Virus record (IMG/VR): IMGVR_UViG_3300030103_005831
Location: 16,465 to 42,424 of that record
DNA from: a virus
Reading direction: 5' to 3' (one strand)
Length of the DNA: 25,960 nucleotides
Below the pieces are notes generated by a model. That model worked only from the letters and a program-made list of their open reading frames with translations, was not told where the DNA came from and did no database searches. A program made the translations under genes and the position numbers. Within the stretch, counting starts at the first letter, position 1. The number at the start of each line of letters is the position of its first letter. Of the stretch, positions 15,273-23,193 are shown one piece after another.

Positions 15273-18200
15273 ATGGCGACAACGTTTACAGAAACCACAT
15301 TATCAAGCACATACAAAGATGATTTTCGTGATAGTGATAACTATCATAGAATATTATTTAACACAGGTGTTGGATTACAAGCAAGAGAATTAACACAACT
15401 TCAAACTATTTTACAAAATCAAATACAGAGATTCGGTAATAACGTTTTTAAAGAAGGTGCAGTTGTTCAGCCCGGTGGAACAAATATAAATCCACAATAT
15501 GAATTTATAAAACTTGATGAGACTGATCCTTCTCACGTTATGCCTACCGACGTTACAAGTCTTGTTGGTAAAACAGTAACGGGTCAAACTTCTAATATTG
15601 TTGCAACTATAATAGAAGCAGTGGCTGCAGCCGGTAGTGATCCTGCAACACTTTACGTAAAATACACTAGCACCAGTTCAGCACAAGGTAGCACAGATAT
15701 TGTAACACAAAGGATGGCGTCCAATGAAATTATGGATGTTTCAGATGGTACAGATTTAAAAGTTAAATCGGCAACTGTAGCAGATCCATCAACTGGCACA
15801 GGTACACAAGTAACATTGCGTGCAGGTATTTACTATGCACGAGGTAATTTTGTATTTACTGAAGATCAAAGTAAAATTATATCAAAATATACTGACACGC
15901 CAACAACTGACATTGGATTTAAAGCAATTGAAGATGTAGTAACTGCAAGTGACAATAATGCACTTTATGATAATCAAGGTGCTGTCCCAAATGTTAGTGC
16001 ACCAGGTGCAGATAGATATAGAATTCGACTTAGTATCGCAGAACGAAGTGAAATAACTTCAAGTGAAAATTTTATACACGTAGCAACTATTGTAGATGGT
16101 GCTGTGTTTGAGGCCGTCAGTACTGACACATCATACAACGTACCAAATCAAATAATCGCTACAAGAATTAAAGAAAATTCTGGCGATTATATTGTAAAAC
16201 CATTTAATGCTAGATTCGAACTTGATTCAGAAGACACTCATCTATTACTTAAAGTAAGCGATGGAACTGTGGTAGTAGATGGATTTAGATCACACCGCGG
16301 TTATCCAACTATCATAAGAACAGAAAAACCAACTGCAACATCTGTTATTAATAATGAACCTACAGGCGCGGCTTTAGGCCATCATGTTCTAGTTGATGTC
16401 AGTATAGGAGGTTCTACAACTACAAACGGTATTCCAAATTTTAATGAAATGGAAGAAATGAATTTAAGATCGGCTGTAGGACACGGCGGTAGCACACTTG
16501 GAACAGCAAGAGTTAAAGCTATTACGAAGAGTGGCACTGACTTAAAAATGCATATTACAGACGTTCAATTGAATTTGGGAAATGCTTTTCGTAATGTAAA
16601 AAGTATAGGTACATCAACAAGTAATTATTTTGACATTAAACTTGAAAACTCAAAGGCGGTATTGAAAGAACCTACTAATGATTTTAGCTTATTTCAACTT
16701 CCTAGACAAAGACCTAACTCAATTACAGATTTAATTTACACAGGTCAAAGAAAATTTACTGGAAAAAGCGCTAATGGTTCCGGTATAATAACATTAGATG
16801 GATTAACTGGCGGTGAAGTATATACACAAACGAGTGACTTTGTTTTTGCAAAGGCTGATAGTGATGTTGCCATAACCTCACCTACTATAACATTATCTGG
16901 CGGTGGCACTGGCGGTACTGTAGATTTTGGAACTGGAGGAGCCGTTGGAACGATTGCAAGTTCATCAAATATCGAATATACGAGTTTTATTAGTAAAACT
17001 CAAACATCTGCAAAAACAAAAACACTAACCACATTCAATTTAACTAGCAGCGTTGAATCTGATGGCGCTGGATTTAAATTTATTAATATGAAGCGTGCTG
17101 ATATATTTGAAGTTGATGAAATAGTAAAAGCTGGTGATAGTAGTGTGGATTTTTCAAGTAGATTTATTTTAGATAACGGACAAAGGCCTTCAAGATATGA
17201 ACCGGGCAGATTGATAGTTGCAGCCGGTCAATCAGCACCTACTGGAAATGTGTTTGTAAAATATAAATTTTTTGAACCAAGCGCATCCGGTGATTATTTT
17301 TCTGTAAACTCTTATACTGGTCAGGTTGATTATGATAAGATACCTAATTATACAACACCTAATGGAACTACAGTCAATTTAAGAAATTTCTTAGATTTTA
17401 GATCTGTAGCTGACTCTGCAGGAAACTTTAATACATCAGGTGCTACAATGTTAGAGTTGCCTAAAGATGGAACAACTATAACTGCAGATGTAACTTATAA
17501 TTTAGGAGCTGCAAGTAAACTGGTAATAGATCGTAATTCAAACTTATCACTTGTCCAAGGTCCTCCTTCATTTACTCCTAGTTTTCCAGATAAACTTGAA
17601 GGAACACTTCCACTGTTTGACATTGTACTGAATCCTGCTACATTGAATGATTCTGACGTATCGTTAAGTAGGTTTAATTATAGACGATTTACCATGAAAG
17701 ACATTGGTCAAATAGAAAAAAGAGTCGATAGATTAGAAGAAATTACTACATTAAATTTATTAGAGATAGACACAAAGAATTTTGAAGTTTTAGATTCTGC
17801 TGGAAACAATAGAACAAAAAGTGGATTTTTAGTCGATAATTTTAAAAATCACTCAATGTCACAATTAATTCCTTCCAATGAATATAGAGCTTCACTTGAT
17901 TTGCGCAATCAACACTTACGACCTCAAACACACGAAGATCAACTAAGAATGATTTACGATTCAGCGAGTTCTGTAAACACTATAAGAAAAGGTGATAACG
18001 TTTATCCTACACACGATGAAGTTTTATTTATTAATCAAACAACTGCGAGTAAAGCTATAAAAGTTAATCCTTTTGCTGTAACGATATATTCAGGAACTAT
18101 AACGCTATCACCATCTACTGATGAGTGGAGAGACGTTGAAAGATTACCGGATAAAGTAGTTCAAGGTGGAACTACAATTTCTAGAAAACCTGCAAATTTA

Positions 18201-19040
18201 TATGATAATCACGTATTTGATTGGTGCGGAACTACTACTGATCAAGCATTAGAAAGAGTCGTCACCGATGAAGCGATATTAAGTTTAGTTGAAGATAGAG
18301 TTATTGAATCTGTATTGGCACATTTTATGAGAGCACGAAAAGTTTTTTTCAAAGCAACCGGATTAAGACCTAATACGAGAGTGTTTACATTTTTAGATGG
18401 AAATAATATCACTAACCTAACTAACGGCACTGGTGGTCATTCTGGATTTCAATTTTATTCAGACGACGCTACTGATACTGGAAACACATTAAAAAATATT
18501 ACTGTACATCCGGATGGCGCATCTACGTTAGTAACTGATGCAGATGGATTTATTTCAGGCTCTTTTATTGTACCGAATAGCGATGCTTTAAAAATAAGAA
18601 CCGGAACTAGACAATTTAAAATTCTTGATATCAGTGTTGATAATGAACAAAATGCAGCATCCATATCATCAGCTCCATATACCGCTTCAGGTTTTATAGA
18701 TACTAAACAAGCTGAATATAAATCAAGTAGATTAATATATAGACCATACTACTACTATGGTAGCGACGGTGGCGATGGTAGCCCTGGAGGCTGGGGATAT
18801 ACATTAGTTAATGGTAGTTGGGTGTCTAATAAACCTTCAAAACCAAGTACAGTAGAATTAGACCACATATTCGGTAACCGCTTTGATTATAGTGACTTTA
18901 GTTCAGGAACAACTGGTGGTGGTCAAGGTGGTTTAGATATGTCATCAGGCAGTTATGATACATCTAACTTATCTGGAGACACCGGAACGGAAGGTGGTGG
19001 TTATGGAGATGTAGGCAATGATGTAGGCGGATGGACATAA
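15273..19040 (+). CDS. Large virion structural protein, DUF4815-like
   Basis: 1255 residues, the largest complete gene here. The N-terminus YHRILFNTGVGLQARELTQL followed by QTILQNQIQRFGNNVFKEGA (residues 24-63) is the signature of the DUF4815 structural family of marine T4-like and related phages; no enzymatic function is known. Residues about 97-135 carry LVGKTVTGQTSNIVATII, also seen in gp53 and gp8. The middle is beta-rich; FTMKDIGQIEKRVDRLEEIT is a likely helix near residue 810. The last 100 residues are Gly/Ser/Tyr-rich (YYYYGSDGGDGSPGGWGYTL; GTTGGGQGGLDMSSGSYDTS). Position after gp8 suggests an outer wedge or fibre-attachment part. AGGAT 7 bases before ATG. Confidence 0.65.
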   Translation: MATTFTETTLSSTYKDDFRDSDNYHRILFNTGVGLQARELTQLQTILQNQIQRFGNNVFKEGAVVQPGGTNINPQYEFIKLDETDPSHVMPTDVTSLVGKTVTGQTSNIVATIIEAVAAAGSDPATLYVKYTSTSSAQGSTDIVTQRMASNEIMDVSDGTDLKVKSATVADPSTGTGTQVTLRAGIYYARGNFVFTEDQSKIISKYTDTPTTDIGFKAIEDVVTASDNNALYDNQGAVPNVSAPGADRYRIRLSIAERSEITSSENFIHVATIVDGAVFEAVSTDTSYNVPNQIIATRIKENSGDYIVKPFNARFELDSEDTHLLLKVSDGTVVVDGFRSHRGYPTIIRTEKPTATSVINNEPTGAALGHHVLVDVSIGGSTTTNGIPNFNEMEEMNLRSAVGHGGSTLGTARVKAITKSGTDLKMHITDVQLNLGNAFRNVKSIGTSTSNYFDIKLENSKAVLKEPTNDFSLFQLPRQRPNSITDLIYTGQRKFTGKSANGSGIITLDGLTGGEVYTQTSDFVFAKADSDVAITSPTITLSGGGTGGTVDFGTGGAVGTIASSSNIEYTSFISKTQTSAKTKTLTTFNLTSSVESDGAGFKFINMKRADIFEVDEIVKAGDSSVDFSSRFILDNGQRPSRYEPGRLIVAAGQSAPTGNVFVKYKFFEPSASGDYFSVNSYTGQVDYDKIPNYTTPNGTTVNLRNFLDFRSVADSAGNFNTSGATMLELPKDGTTITADVTYNLGAASKLVIDRNSNLSLVQGPPSFTPSFPDKLEGTLPLFDIVLNPATLNDSDVSLSRFNYRRFTMKDIGQIEKRVDRLEEITTLNLLEIDTKNFEVLDSAGNNRTKSGFLVDNFKNHSMSQLIPSNEYRASLDLRNQHLRPQTHEDQLRMIYDSASSVNTIRKGDNVYPTHDEVLFINQTTASKAIKVNPFAVTIYSGTITLSPSTDEWRDVERLPDKVVQGGTTISRKPANLYDNHVFDWCGTTTDQALERVVTDEAILSLVEDRVIESVLAHFMRARKVFFKATGLRPNTRVFTFLDGNNITNLTNGTGGHSGFQFYSDDATDTGNTLKNITVHPDGASTLVTDADGFISGSFIVPNSDALKIRTGTRQFKILDISVDNEQNAASISSAPYTASGFIDTKQAEYKSSRLIYRPYYYYGSDGGDGSPGGWGYTLVNGSWVSNKPSKPSTVELDHIFGNRFDYSDFSSGTTGGGQGGLDMSSGSYDTSNLSGDTGTEGGGYGDVGNDVGGWT

Positions 19041-19065
19041 TGACAATTTTTAGGAGAAACATGAT

Positions 19066-20646
19066 ATGGCAGTAAGTTCAACAGGATATAGAGTAGGAAA
19101 GCATCCTTTAGCACAATCTTTCTATGTTGCTCAGCCAAGCGGTATATACTGCACTAAAGTAGATTTATATTTGAAGACTGCTGATGAAAATGCACCTATA
19201 CAGATAGAAATAAGACCAATGAGTAATGGTTTTCCTTCAGTGTCTGAAGTTCTCCCTGGTAGTATCAAAGCTTTGCCGGGAAGTACATTTGCAAATGAAG
19301 CCAACGTTTCAGCAGATGCAACTGTTCCCGTTTCTTTTGAACTAGATGAGCCTTTATATTTAGCGGGTCAAAGAGACTATGCTTTAGTGGTAACCGCAGA
19401 CTCTAAAGATTATGAAGTCTATGTAGCACAAATAAATGAATTTACAGTAGGATCTACAGAAAAAAGAATAAATAAGCAACCAACTTTAGGAAGTCTATTT
19501 TATTCACAGAATGCAACAACATTCACACCTGCACAGAATCAAGACTTAACGTTTAGAATACACAGAGCAAAATTTAAAACTGCAACATCTACAGTAAGGC
19601 TTAAAAATGCATCAGTGCCAAAACAACTTTTATTAAGAAATCCAATAACAACTACCTCTGGATCTCAAACTGTCACTGTACTTCATCCGAATCATGGAAT
19701 GCAAGTTGGTCAACCAGTGGTTTTATCAGGCGTGGATTCAGCTGGAGTTGGTGGAATATTAGCATCAACATTAAACAAAAGATACAACATTACTGCAATG
19801 GATTTTACTGGTTACCAGTTCACTGCAGATTCGGCCGCAGATTCAGACGCTATAGGTGGAGGTTCTTTAGTACAATCTACTAAAAATATTTCATATAATA
19901 AAATATTTCCGAATATACAAACAATTATACCGCCAGGAGCAAACATCAACACAACAATAAAGACTACTACCGGTAAATCATATGGCGGTGTAGGAACTGC
20001 ATTCCAAAAAGATACAGAATTTAGATCATTAAAATTATTACAAAACACTAATCTTACAAGATTAAACTTAGTTGCTCATGACAGTGCTGAAACAAGTGAA
20101 TTAGGTTCTGGTGTTAAATCATTAGAAATGGAAATAGAATTAAATCAAGATTCTAATAATGCTGGAATGATAGATTTACAAAGATCTTCAGTGGCGTTAA
20201 TTAGTAATATTATAGATAAACAAGCATCAAGTGTAACTAACGGCTTTAATGTTCCGTTAAATTTCGTAGATGAAACATCTGCAATAGGTGGAAGTGCTGC
20301 AGCAAAGCATTTATCGAGAGTTATAGTACTTGAAGAAGAAGCGGTTGGTCTTAAAATTTTAATAGATGCTAATAGACCATCTGTAGCAGACTTTCAAGTT
20401 TATGTAAGAACATGTGATGTAGATGAAAATATAAGAGAACAAAGTTTCACATTACTATCTCAAGAAACTATAGTTCCTTCAGATGATAATCCTCTTATAT
20501 TTAGACAATATACATTTTTACACGGTGGATTAGGTGGAGACTTAACACCTTTTAAGAAATATCAAACTAAAATAGTTTTTAGAAGTACGGATCAGGCTTT
20601 AGTTCCAGTATTAAGAAATTTAAGAGTGATTGCATTAAGTGTATAA
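19066..20646 (+). CDS. Virion structural protein, partner of the DUF4815-like protein
   Basis: 526 residues. It starts TGYRVGKHPLAQSFYVAQPS then GIYCTKVDLYLKTADENAPI, IEIRPMSNGFPSVSEVLPGS, the (D/H)PLAQ(T/S)F motif and jelly-roll-like region common to baseplate-fibre structural proteins of marine T4-like phages. Residues about 194-267 contain a separate beta-module: TVTVLHPNHGMQVGQPVVLS, then an ASTLNKRYNITAMDFTGYQF stretch. The C-terminal part (ENIREQSFTLLSQETIVPSD; PFKKYQTKIVFRS) is conserved-looking but unnamed. TAGGAG at 19051-19056 fits the ATG at 19066; the ATG at 19061 is out of frame. The next gene overlaps by 8 bases. A role at the baseplate edge is inferred from neighbours. Confidence 0.6.
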   Translation: MAVSSTGYRVGKHPLAQSFYVAQPSGIYCTKVDLYLKTADENAPIQIEIRPMSNGFPSVSEVLPGSIKALPGSTFANEANVSADATVPVSFELDEPLYLAGQRDYALVVTADSKDYEVYVAQINEFTVGSTEKRINKQPTLGSLFYSQNATTFTPAQNQDLTFRIHRAKFKTATSTVRLKNASVPKQLLLRNPITTTSGSQTVTVLHPNHGMQVGQPVVLSGVDSAGVGGILASTLNKRYNITAMDFTGYQFTADSAADSDAIGGGSLVQSTKNISYNKIFPNIQTIIPPGANINTTIKTTTGKSYGGVGTAFQKDTEFRSLKLLQNTNLTRLNLVAHDSAETSELGSGVKSLEMEIELNQDSNNAGMIDLQRSSVALISNIIDKQASSVTNGFNVPLNFVDETSAIGGSAAAKHLSRVIVLEEEAVGLKILIDANRPSVADFQVYVRTCDVDENIREQSFTLLSQETIVPSDDNPLIFRQYTFLHGGLGGDLTPFKKYQTKIVFRSTDQALVPVLRNLRVIALSV

Positions 20647-20845
20647 AGATGTAGAAGGACATAGTAACTTAGTAAGAGACACATCTACAGGTGCTATATT
20701 GAATATAAATAAAGAAGAGATATCGGCTGCAAGAAAAAGAAAGCTTGAAAGAAGGCAAAAAGAAAAAGAGTTTGAAGATTTAAAAAATGAAGTTGGTGAT
20801 ATTAAGAACATGTTAACTAAAATTATAGAGAAATTAGATGGCTAA
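20639..20845 (+). CDS. Small coiled-coil structural protein
   Basis: 68 residues. The start is GTG at 20639, overlapping the upstream gene by 8 bases; no other start is available before YKDVEGHSNLVRDTSTGAIL, which is the conserved first strand-turn-strand. From about residue 25 it is a charged helix rich in Lys, Arg and Glu, ending with heptad-like FEDLKNEVGDIKNMLTKIIE, a probable short coiled coil. Small proteins of exactly this form follow the structural genes in marine T4-like phages and are counted as virion proteins; their role is not known to me. It overlaps the next gene by 8 bases, so the three genes are probably coupled in translation. Confidence 0.65.
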   Translation: MYKDVEGHSNLVRDTSTGAILNINKEEISAARKRKLERRQKEKEFEDLKNEVGDIKNMLTKIIEKLDG

Positions 20846-21587
20846 AACTACAGTTAACTTAACAGACACCGTAACTAACTGGGTTACAAAGACAAATCAA
20901 ATATCGAATACAATTGGCGATTTGGCGAGCCTCAACACAACAGTTGATTCAGATGTAGTAGGTGCTATCAACGAATTAAAAGTTGCTGTTGATAAGACTG
21001 ACTCTTCAGATGTGATCAATGTTGCAAGAAATAATCTTGCTGCAGTGGACGCCGGTGGAGATGGTTCATTTGTATATGATTCAGCCAATGGTAAATTTAC
21101 TTACACTGGTCCTTCAGCTTCAGAAGTACGTGCACATTTTACTGGCGGATATGGCGTAGATATTGCTGCTGGTAATATTTCAGTTGATTCATCAGAAATA
21201 CGAGAATTAATATCAGTTACAGATGCAGGTGGTAGTGGATCACTGGCTTATAATAATTCAACTGGCGTATTAACATACACTGGTCCGGGTGCAGTTGCTA
21301 ATCCATCAACAGTTACAAGTTCACAAACATTCGCTCCGCCTTCGAGCGATGATCAATATTTAAGAGTTGATACTACATCAGGTGATATTACATTAGGAAT
21401 TGCAAAAGGTAGTTTAAATGTAGGACAAACTGTAGTGGTGGATAAAATTACAGGTGGCAACAATCTTACTATAAATTGGAATATTACTGCCACATCACAA
21501 GGCATATCACTTGGTAATTCAGTTGAACTTGCAGTTGGATTTTACAACGGTACAGCTTTCTCATTTGTTGAAACAGTTAAGTCATAG
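20838..21587 (+). CDS. Tail fibre-like protein
   Basis: 249 residues. The N-terminus (TTVNLTDTVTNWVTKTNQIS then IGDLASLNT and VVGAINELKVAVD) is a helical attachment region seen on tail fibre proteins of marine T4-like phages. Residues about 69-100 (AAVDAGGDGSFVYDSANGKF, TYTGPSASEVRAH) form a strand-turn module, and a second copy follows at about 130-152 (VTDAGGSGSLAYNNSTGVLT then YTGP). The same module appears in the long fibre at 25249-25344. The C-terminal about 90 residues form a beta-rich domain (SSDDQYLRVDTTSGDITLGI, VGQTVVVDKITGG, GTAFSFVETVKS) that resembles a fibre-tip jelly roll but is not assigned. ATG overlaps the coiled-coil gene by 8 bases. Confidence 0.6.
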   Translation: MAKTTVNLTDTVTNWVTKTNQISNTIGDLASLNTTVDSDVVGAINELKVAVDKTDSSDVINVARNNLAAVDAGGDGSFVYDSANGKFTYTGPSASEVRAHFTGGYGVDIAAGNISVDSSEIRELISVTDAGGSGSLAYNNSTGVLTYTGPGAVANPSTVTSSQTFAPPSSDDQYLRVDTTSGDITLGIAKGSLNVGQTVVVDKITGGNNLTINWNITATSQGISLGNSVELAVGFYNGTAFSFVETVKS

Positions 21588-21594
21588 GTGATAT

Positions 21595-22755
21595 ATGGGT
21601 GCTCCACTTATTTCAAATCTTGGTTTTACTGAGGTTAGCTCGGCCGGTAGTTTAAACACAGAAGCCGGTGCAAAGATAAATCTTCCAATACAATTATATA
21701 AACTTACTAGTAATATTTCAGGTCAATTGACGCTTGATTCTACAGCTAATCATAAAAAAGTCATCTTAGATACAAATGGATTCAATATTGATAACGGTTC
21801 AGATGCACCGTTAGATATGGATACGCCCGCAGGTACAACAGTAGAATTAAAAGGAACCGGTGCAATAAGAGCTACCGGTAAAACAACCACAATAACACAA
21901 GGTAGTGCAAGTCACACAGGAACTACAACTGCCGGTTCAGGTGACACTACACAAGTTGTAGTTGGCACAAATCACACATATACCGAAACACAAATCAACG
22001 ATATCAGGCCAGATCCGGGTAGTAGTTTTGGATCAGGTGGTGGAGTGTCATGGAGTGATAACTTTAGAATTACGGTAGGATATCCTCCAACGGGAGGTAA
22101 TAGAAGCAGCACTGCTGCTAATCCAACTTATTACAATACTTCGACTGGAACAAAATTCGGTGGAAGAATGTTAACTAATGTGTTAAGATCTGACTTTAGA
22201 ATGACATTTACACACGCCTTTGTGGAAGATGGCAATCGTACTGATGGACCGATAACCGGTAACGGAGGTTCTTTTCCTCCTACAAATAACACAACACACA
22301 CCGTAGGCGGTAACACATATCGGTGGTTGAGGTGGTTCAGCGCTTTTCAACGCGTTAATAATGGTAATGCTGGCCAAACTGGTGTTGCTATATATTTAAA
22401 TACATCTAACCAAAAAGCTGTTGTTGAGCTTGAAAACGGAAGACCTTCATTTTGTCAAATACGAGATGTAAAATGTTTTTCTACTGAAACTGGTAGAAAA
22501 TTTACATTTACTAATAATACTGATCATACAGTTACTATGGGTGGATCAAATAATCCAGTGAGTGGATCATCAGTTGCAGCAGGTGGATCACTTACCGGAA
22601 CAAGAAATTCTGAAAATGGTTCATATAACATTACATTCACCTTACCAAATACTGATGGTGGTGGTAATCCTTTAGCAATACACGATTTAAATAAAGGCAC
22701 TGCACTTCTCGACAGTAGCCAACATACAGGAATAACTTCGGTTAAAGGCTTTTAA
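21595..22755 (+). CDS. Unknown fibre-block structural protein
   Basis: 386 residues, not recognised. It is rich in Gly, Thr, Asn and Ser. Residues about 1-90 look like short strands of a beta-solenoid (SNISGQLTLDSTANHKKVIL, DTNGFNIDNGSDAPLDMDTP, VELKGTGAIRATGK). A Thr/Ser/Gly linker (QGSASHTGTTTAGSGDTTQ) leads into a domain with unusual aromatic and charged content (GGRMLTNVLRSDFRMTFTHA, TYRWLRWFSAFQRVNNG), and the C-terminus is again beta-rich (NNTDHTVTMGGSNNPVSGSS). Lying between two fibre-type genes, it could be a receptor-binding or fibre-tip protein; that is inference. AGGTG at 21586-21590 precedes the ATG. A short stem overlapping its stop may end transcription. Confidence 0.5.
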   Translation: MGAPLISNLGFTEVSSAGSLNTEAGAKINLPIQLYKLTSNISGQLTLDSTANHKKVILDTNGFNIDNGSDAPLDMDTPAGTTVELKGTGAIRATGKTTTITQGSASHTGTTTAGSGDTTQVVVGTNHTYTETQINDIRPDPGSSFGSGGGVSWSDNFRITVGYPPTGGNRSSTAANPTYYNTSTGTKFGGRMLTNVLRSDFRMTFTHAFVEDGNRTDGPITGNGGSFPPTNNTTHTVGGNTYRWLRWFSAFQRVNNGNAGQTGVAIYLNTSNQKAVVELENGRPSFCQIRDVKCFSTETGRKFTFTNNTDHTVTMGGSNNPVSGSSVAAGGSLTGTRNSENGSYNITFTLPNTDGGGNPLAIHDLNKGTALLDSSQHTGITSVKGF

Positions 22756-22767
22756 AAAGTCGTTTTT
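22747..22767 (+). terminator. Possible weak intrinsic terminator
   Basis: GGCTT (22747-22751) can pair with AAGTC (22757-22761), one G-T pair, around a five-base loop, followed by GTTTTT. It overlaps the stop codon of the preceding gene and runs into the T-tract of the next late promoter. The stem is short and AT-rich, so this is weak. Confidence 0.3.
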
Positions 22768-22768
22768 G

Positions 22769-22776
22769 TATAAATA
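22769..22776 (+). promoter_or_regulatory. T4-type late promoter for the distal fibre genes
   Basis: TATAAATAGA in the 74-base spacer before 22830, preceded by TTTTTG. It shares the extended form of the promoters at 654, 9491 and 12860. Confidence 0.75.
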
Positions 22777-22789
22777 GACTTAAAGGCAG

Positions 22790-22803
22790 GGGCGTTAGCG
22801 TCC
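22790..22803 (+). other. Hairpin in the leader of the distal fibre transcript
   Basis: GGGCG (22790-22794), loop TTAG, CGTCC (22799-22803) form a five-pair stem with one G-T pair. It is a markedly GC-rich patch in an AT-rich spacer, near the expected 5' end of the late transcript and 26 bases before the ATG at 22830. It could stabilise the 5' end or shape translation; function unproven. Confidence 0.4.
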
Positions 22804-22829
22804 GACAAAGAAATCAACCGGAGTATTTC

Positions 22830-23183
22830 ATGGCCGTATATCAAGAATTTACAATTGACCAAGGTTCCGACGCAACCATTGAATTACACTTAGTAGATAA
22901 GAATGGCGCAGCTAAAGATTTAACTGGCCACACTGTAACAGCAAGACTTAAGAAAAATTATAGTGACAGTGCTGGAGAAGCTACAGCATTTACAAGTGTT
23001 ATTACAAACATCAATGGCGGAATAGCAACTATTTCACTTACAAACTCTCAAACAGATGCATTAAAAGCAGGCAGACATGTTTATGACGTTGAATTATCAA
23101 ACGTCGATAGCGCTAGTGGTGATACTATTATAGAAAGAATTCTCGAAGGCAGAATACAAATAACTCCATCTGTTACTAAGTGA
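22830..23183 (+). CDS. Small beta-domain virion protein
   Basis: 117 residues. AVYQEFTIDQGSDATIELHL, then VDKNGAAKDLTGHTVTARLK and a C-terminal GRHVYDVELS followed by ERILEGRIQITPSVTK, form a complete small Ig-like/BppU-N-like beta-sandwich of the type encoded next to tail fibres in marine T4-like phages. It is probably a fibre or baseplate adaptor; the partner is not visible. CCGGAG at 22818-22823 gives a ribosome binding site about 6 bases before ATG. First gene after the late promoter at 22769 and its hairpin leader; 10-base gap to the long fibre gene. Confidence 0.6.
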   Translation: MAVYQEFTIDQGSDATIELHLVDKNGAAKDLTGHTVTARLKKNYSDSAGEATAFTSVITNINGGIATISLTNSQTDALKAGRHVYDVELSNVDSASGDTIIERILEGRIQITPSVTK

Positions 23184-23193
23184 GGTATAACTA

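Noticed and set aside
20704-20711. TATAAATA inside the small coiled-coil gene
   Set aside because: Same reasons: no GA tail, no T-tract, inside a coding region made of AT-rich codons.
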